Source: Taudactylus pleione
Taxonomy: Eukaryota; Chordata; Amphibia; Anura; Myobatrachidae
Assembly: GCA_031769625.1 (NCBI GenBank)
Contig: JAUIMM010000601.1
Location: 6,782,001 to 6,846,000 of the forward strand
Reading direction: 5' to 3'
Length of the DNA stretch: 64,000 nucleotides
In this document: positions 63,371 to 64,000 of the stretch, piece by piece
Numbering within the stretch: the stretch's first letter is position 1
How the letters are laid out: every line of letters starts with the position of its first letter
Notes under the pieces: model-generated
Databases searched by the model: none
The model's input: only the letters and a program-made list of their open reading frames with translations
What the model was told of the DNA's origin: nothing
Translations under genes and position numbers: made by a program

Positions 63371-64000
63371 CAGGGCCAGATTAAGGGGGGGGGTGACAGG
63401 GGTGGTCATCCCTGGGTCCTCTCACACAGATGGGCCCCCACACAGGGTCGATGTGACCCTGCCGAGAACAGGTGCCCAGCAGCACCTGTTCCCGGGTAGA
63501 GGCTCTGGAGCCGCGCTGATCGACAGACTGTAGGCAGCAGCACAGTCAGTGCTGCTGCATCAGCTGTCTAATGGAGAGAGAGGGCCAGCTTTACCGTGAT
63601 CCCTCCAGCCCCCACCGATGCCTCAGCTGGCTGCATTGGGGGTGTAGCCAATATGGAAAGCCCCTCCCCATACCACCGCAAATCACGTCATTAATCGCGG
63701 GGGGGTGGAACCTAACAAATTGAGGAGGAGCCGACTGGGTCCTTTTGCAACCTGCTGCTGCTGCTTCAAGTGTAACTGTACTGTTTTAGTGTGTGTATGT
63801 ATGTACAGTATGTATGTACAGTATGTAAGTATGTGATACTGTGCATACTGTGTATGTATGTGTTAATGTGTATATATGTGTCAATGTGTGGATACTGTTT
63901 ATGTGTATGTGTGAGTGGTGTCTTTGTGTGGGGTTTTTTGGGGGGAGGGGGTCGGCTCGGCTCTGTGTGGCTTGAAGGGGGCCCCCACAGGTAATGTGCC
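63371..64000. mobile_element. hAT-like element (CAGGGCCAGATTAAGG terminus), cut by window end
   Basis: The left terminus CAGGGCCAGATTAAGGGGG matches that of the element at 40076 (CAGGGCCGGATAAAGG). The next block (GACAGGGGTGGTCATCCCTG) matches its CAACAGGGGTGATTGTCCCTG region. Hairpins follow: GAACAGGTGC/GCACCTGTTC (63466-63491) and GCAGCAGCAC/GTGCTGCTGC (63534-63558). Then comes a TGTATGTA-rich stretch (63785-63930) instead of the usual array. The right end lies outside the window. Confidence 0.75.

Overview
The window is vertebrate nuclear DNA: a multi-exon gene with consensus GT/AG splice sites and kilobase introns, embedded in dense transposable elements. The coding exons form the 3' end of a hemicentin (fibulin-6 type) gene, and the repeats (palindromic MITEs, several hAT families, Tc1, Penelope-like and L2/CR1-like fragments) resemble those of frog genomes. 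I infer an anuran amphibian but cannot name the species.

1-17.2 kb: six coding exons on the + strand encode five EGF modules and the terminal fibulin-type module of hemicentin, most likely HMCN1. All junctions join in frame (G|AT phase-1 joins between EGF exons, one phase-2 join to the last exon) and the frame closes at a TAG at 16844-16846, followed by several AATAAA signals. The introns hold hAT, LINE, Penelope-like, SINE and MITE fragments. No insertion breaks an exon.

17.2-28 kb: no gene recognised. It holds MITEs and one clear nested insertion, a 1.3-kb hAT element inside an older MITE.

28.07-34.79 kb: a complete hAT transposon. It has a perfect 8-bp target duplication (ATTATTAG), TAGGGGTG termini and one uninterrupted 1037-codon BED/hAT transposase on the - strand. 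About 15 tandem copies of a 160-bp unit lie between the start codon and a TATA-containing terminus. Three defective relatives with the same termini lie at 1-84, 3714-4833 and 17235-17488.

34.8-64 kb: repeat landscape without a host gene. It includes a Penelope-like element on the - strand split by a hAT insertion, a 1.43-kb foldback element, a duplicated ~290-bp segment, remains of two Tc1 elements, a ~1.9-kb minisatellite with a 40-bp unit, and several MITEs.

The most unusual signal is modular. Non-autonomous hAT elements with different termini (23480-24779, 40076-41146, 51387-52509; partly 57075-57454 and 63371-64000) share an interior design: a string of near-perfect short hairpins, then in three of them a GGGAGAG...CTCTCCC palindrome, a splice-donor-like GGTAA motif, a T tract and a degenerate G-rich array of GGGGGCACTACT type. 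That array also occurs in the unrelated TAG-terminus element at 3714-4833.
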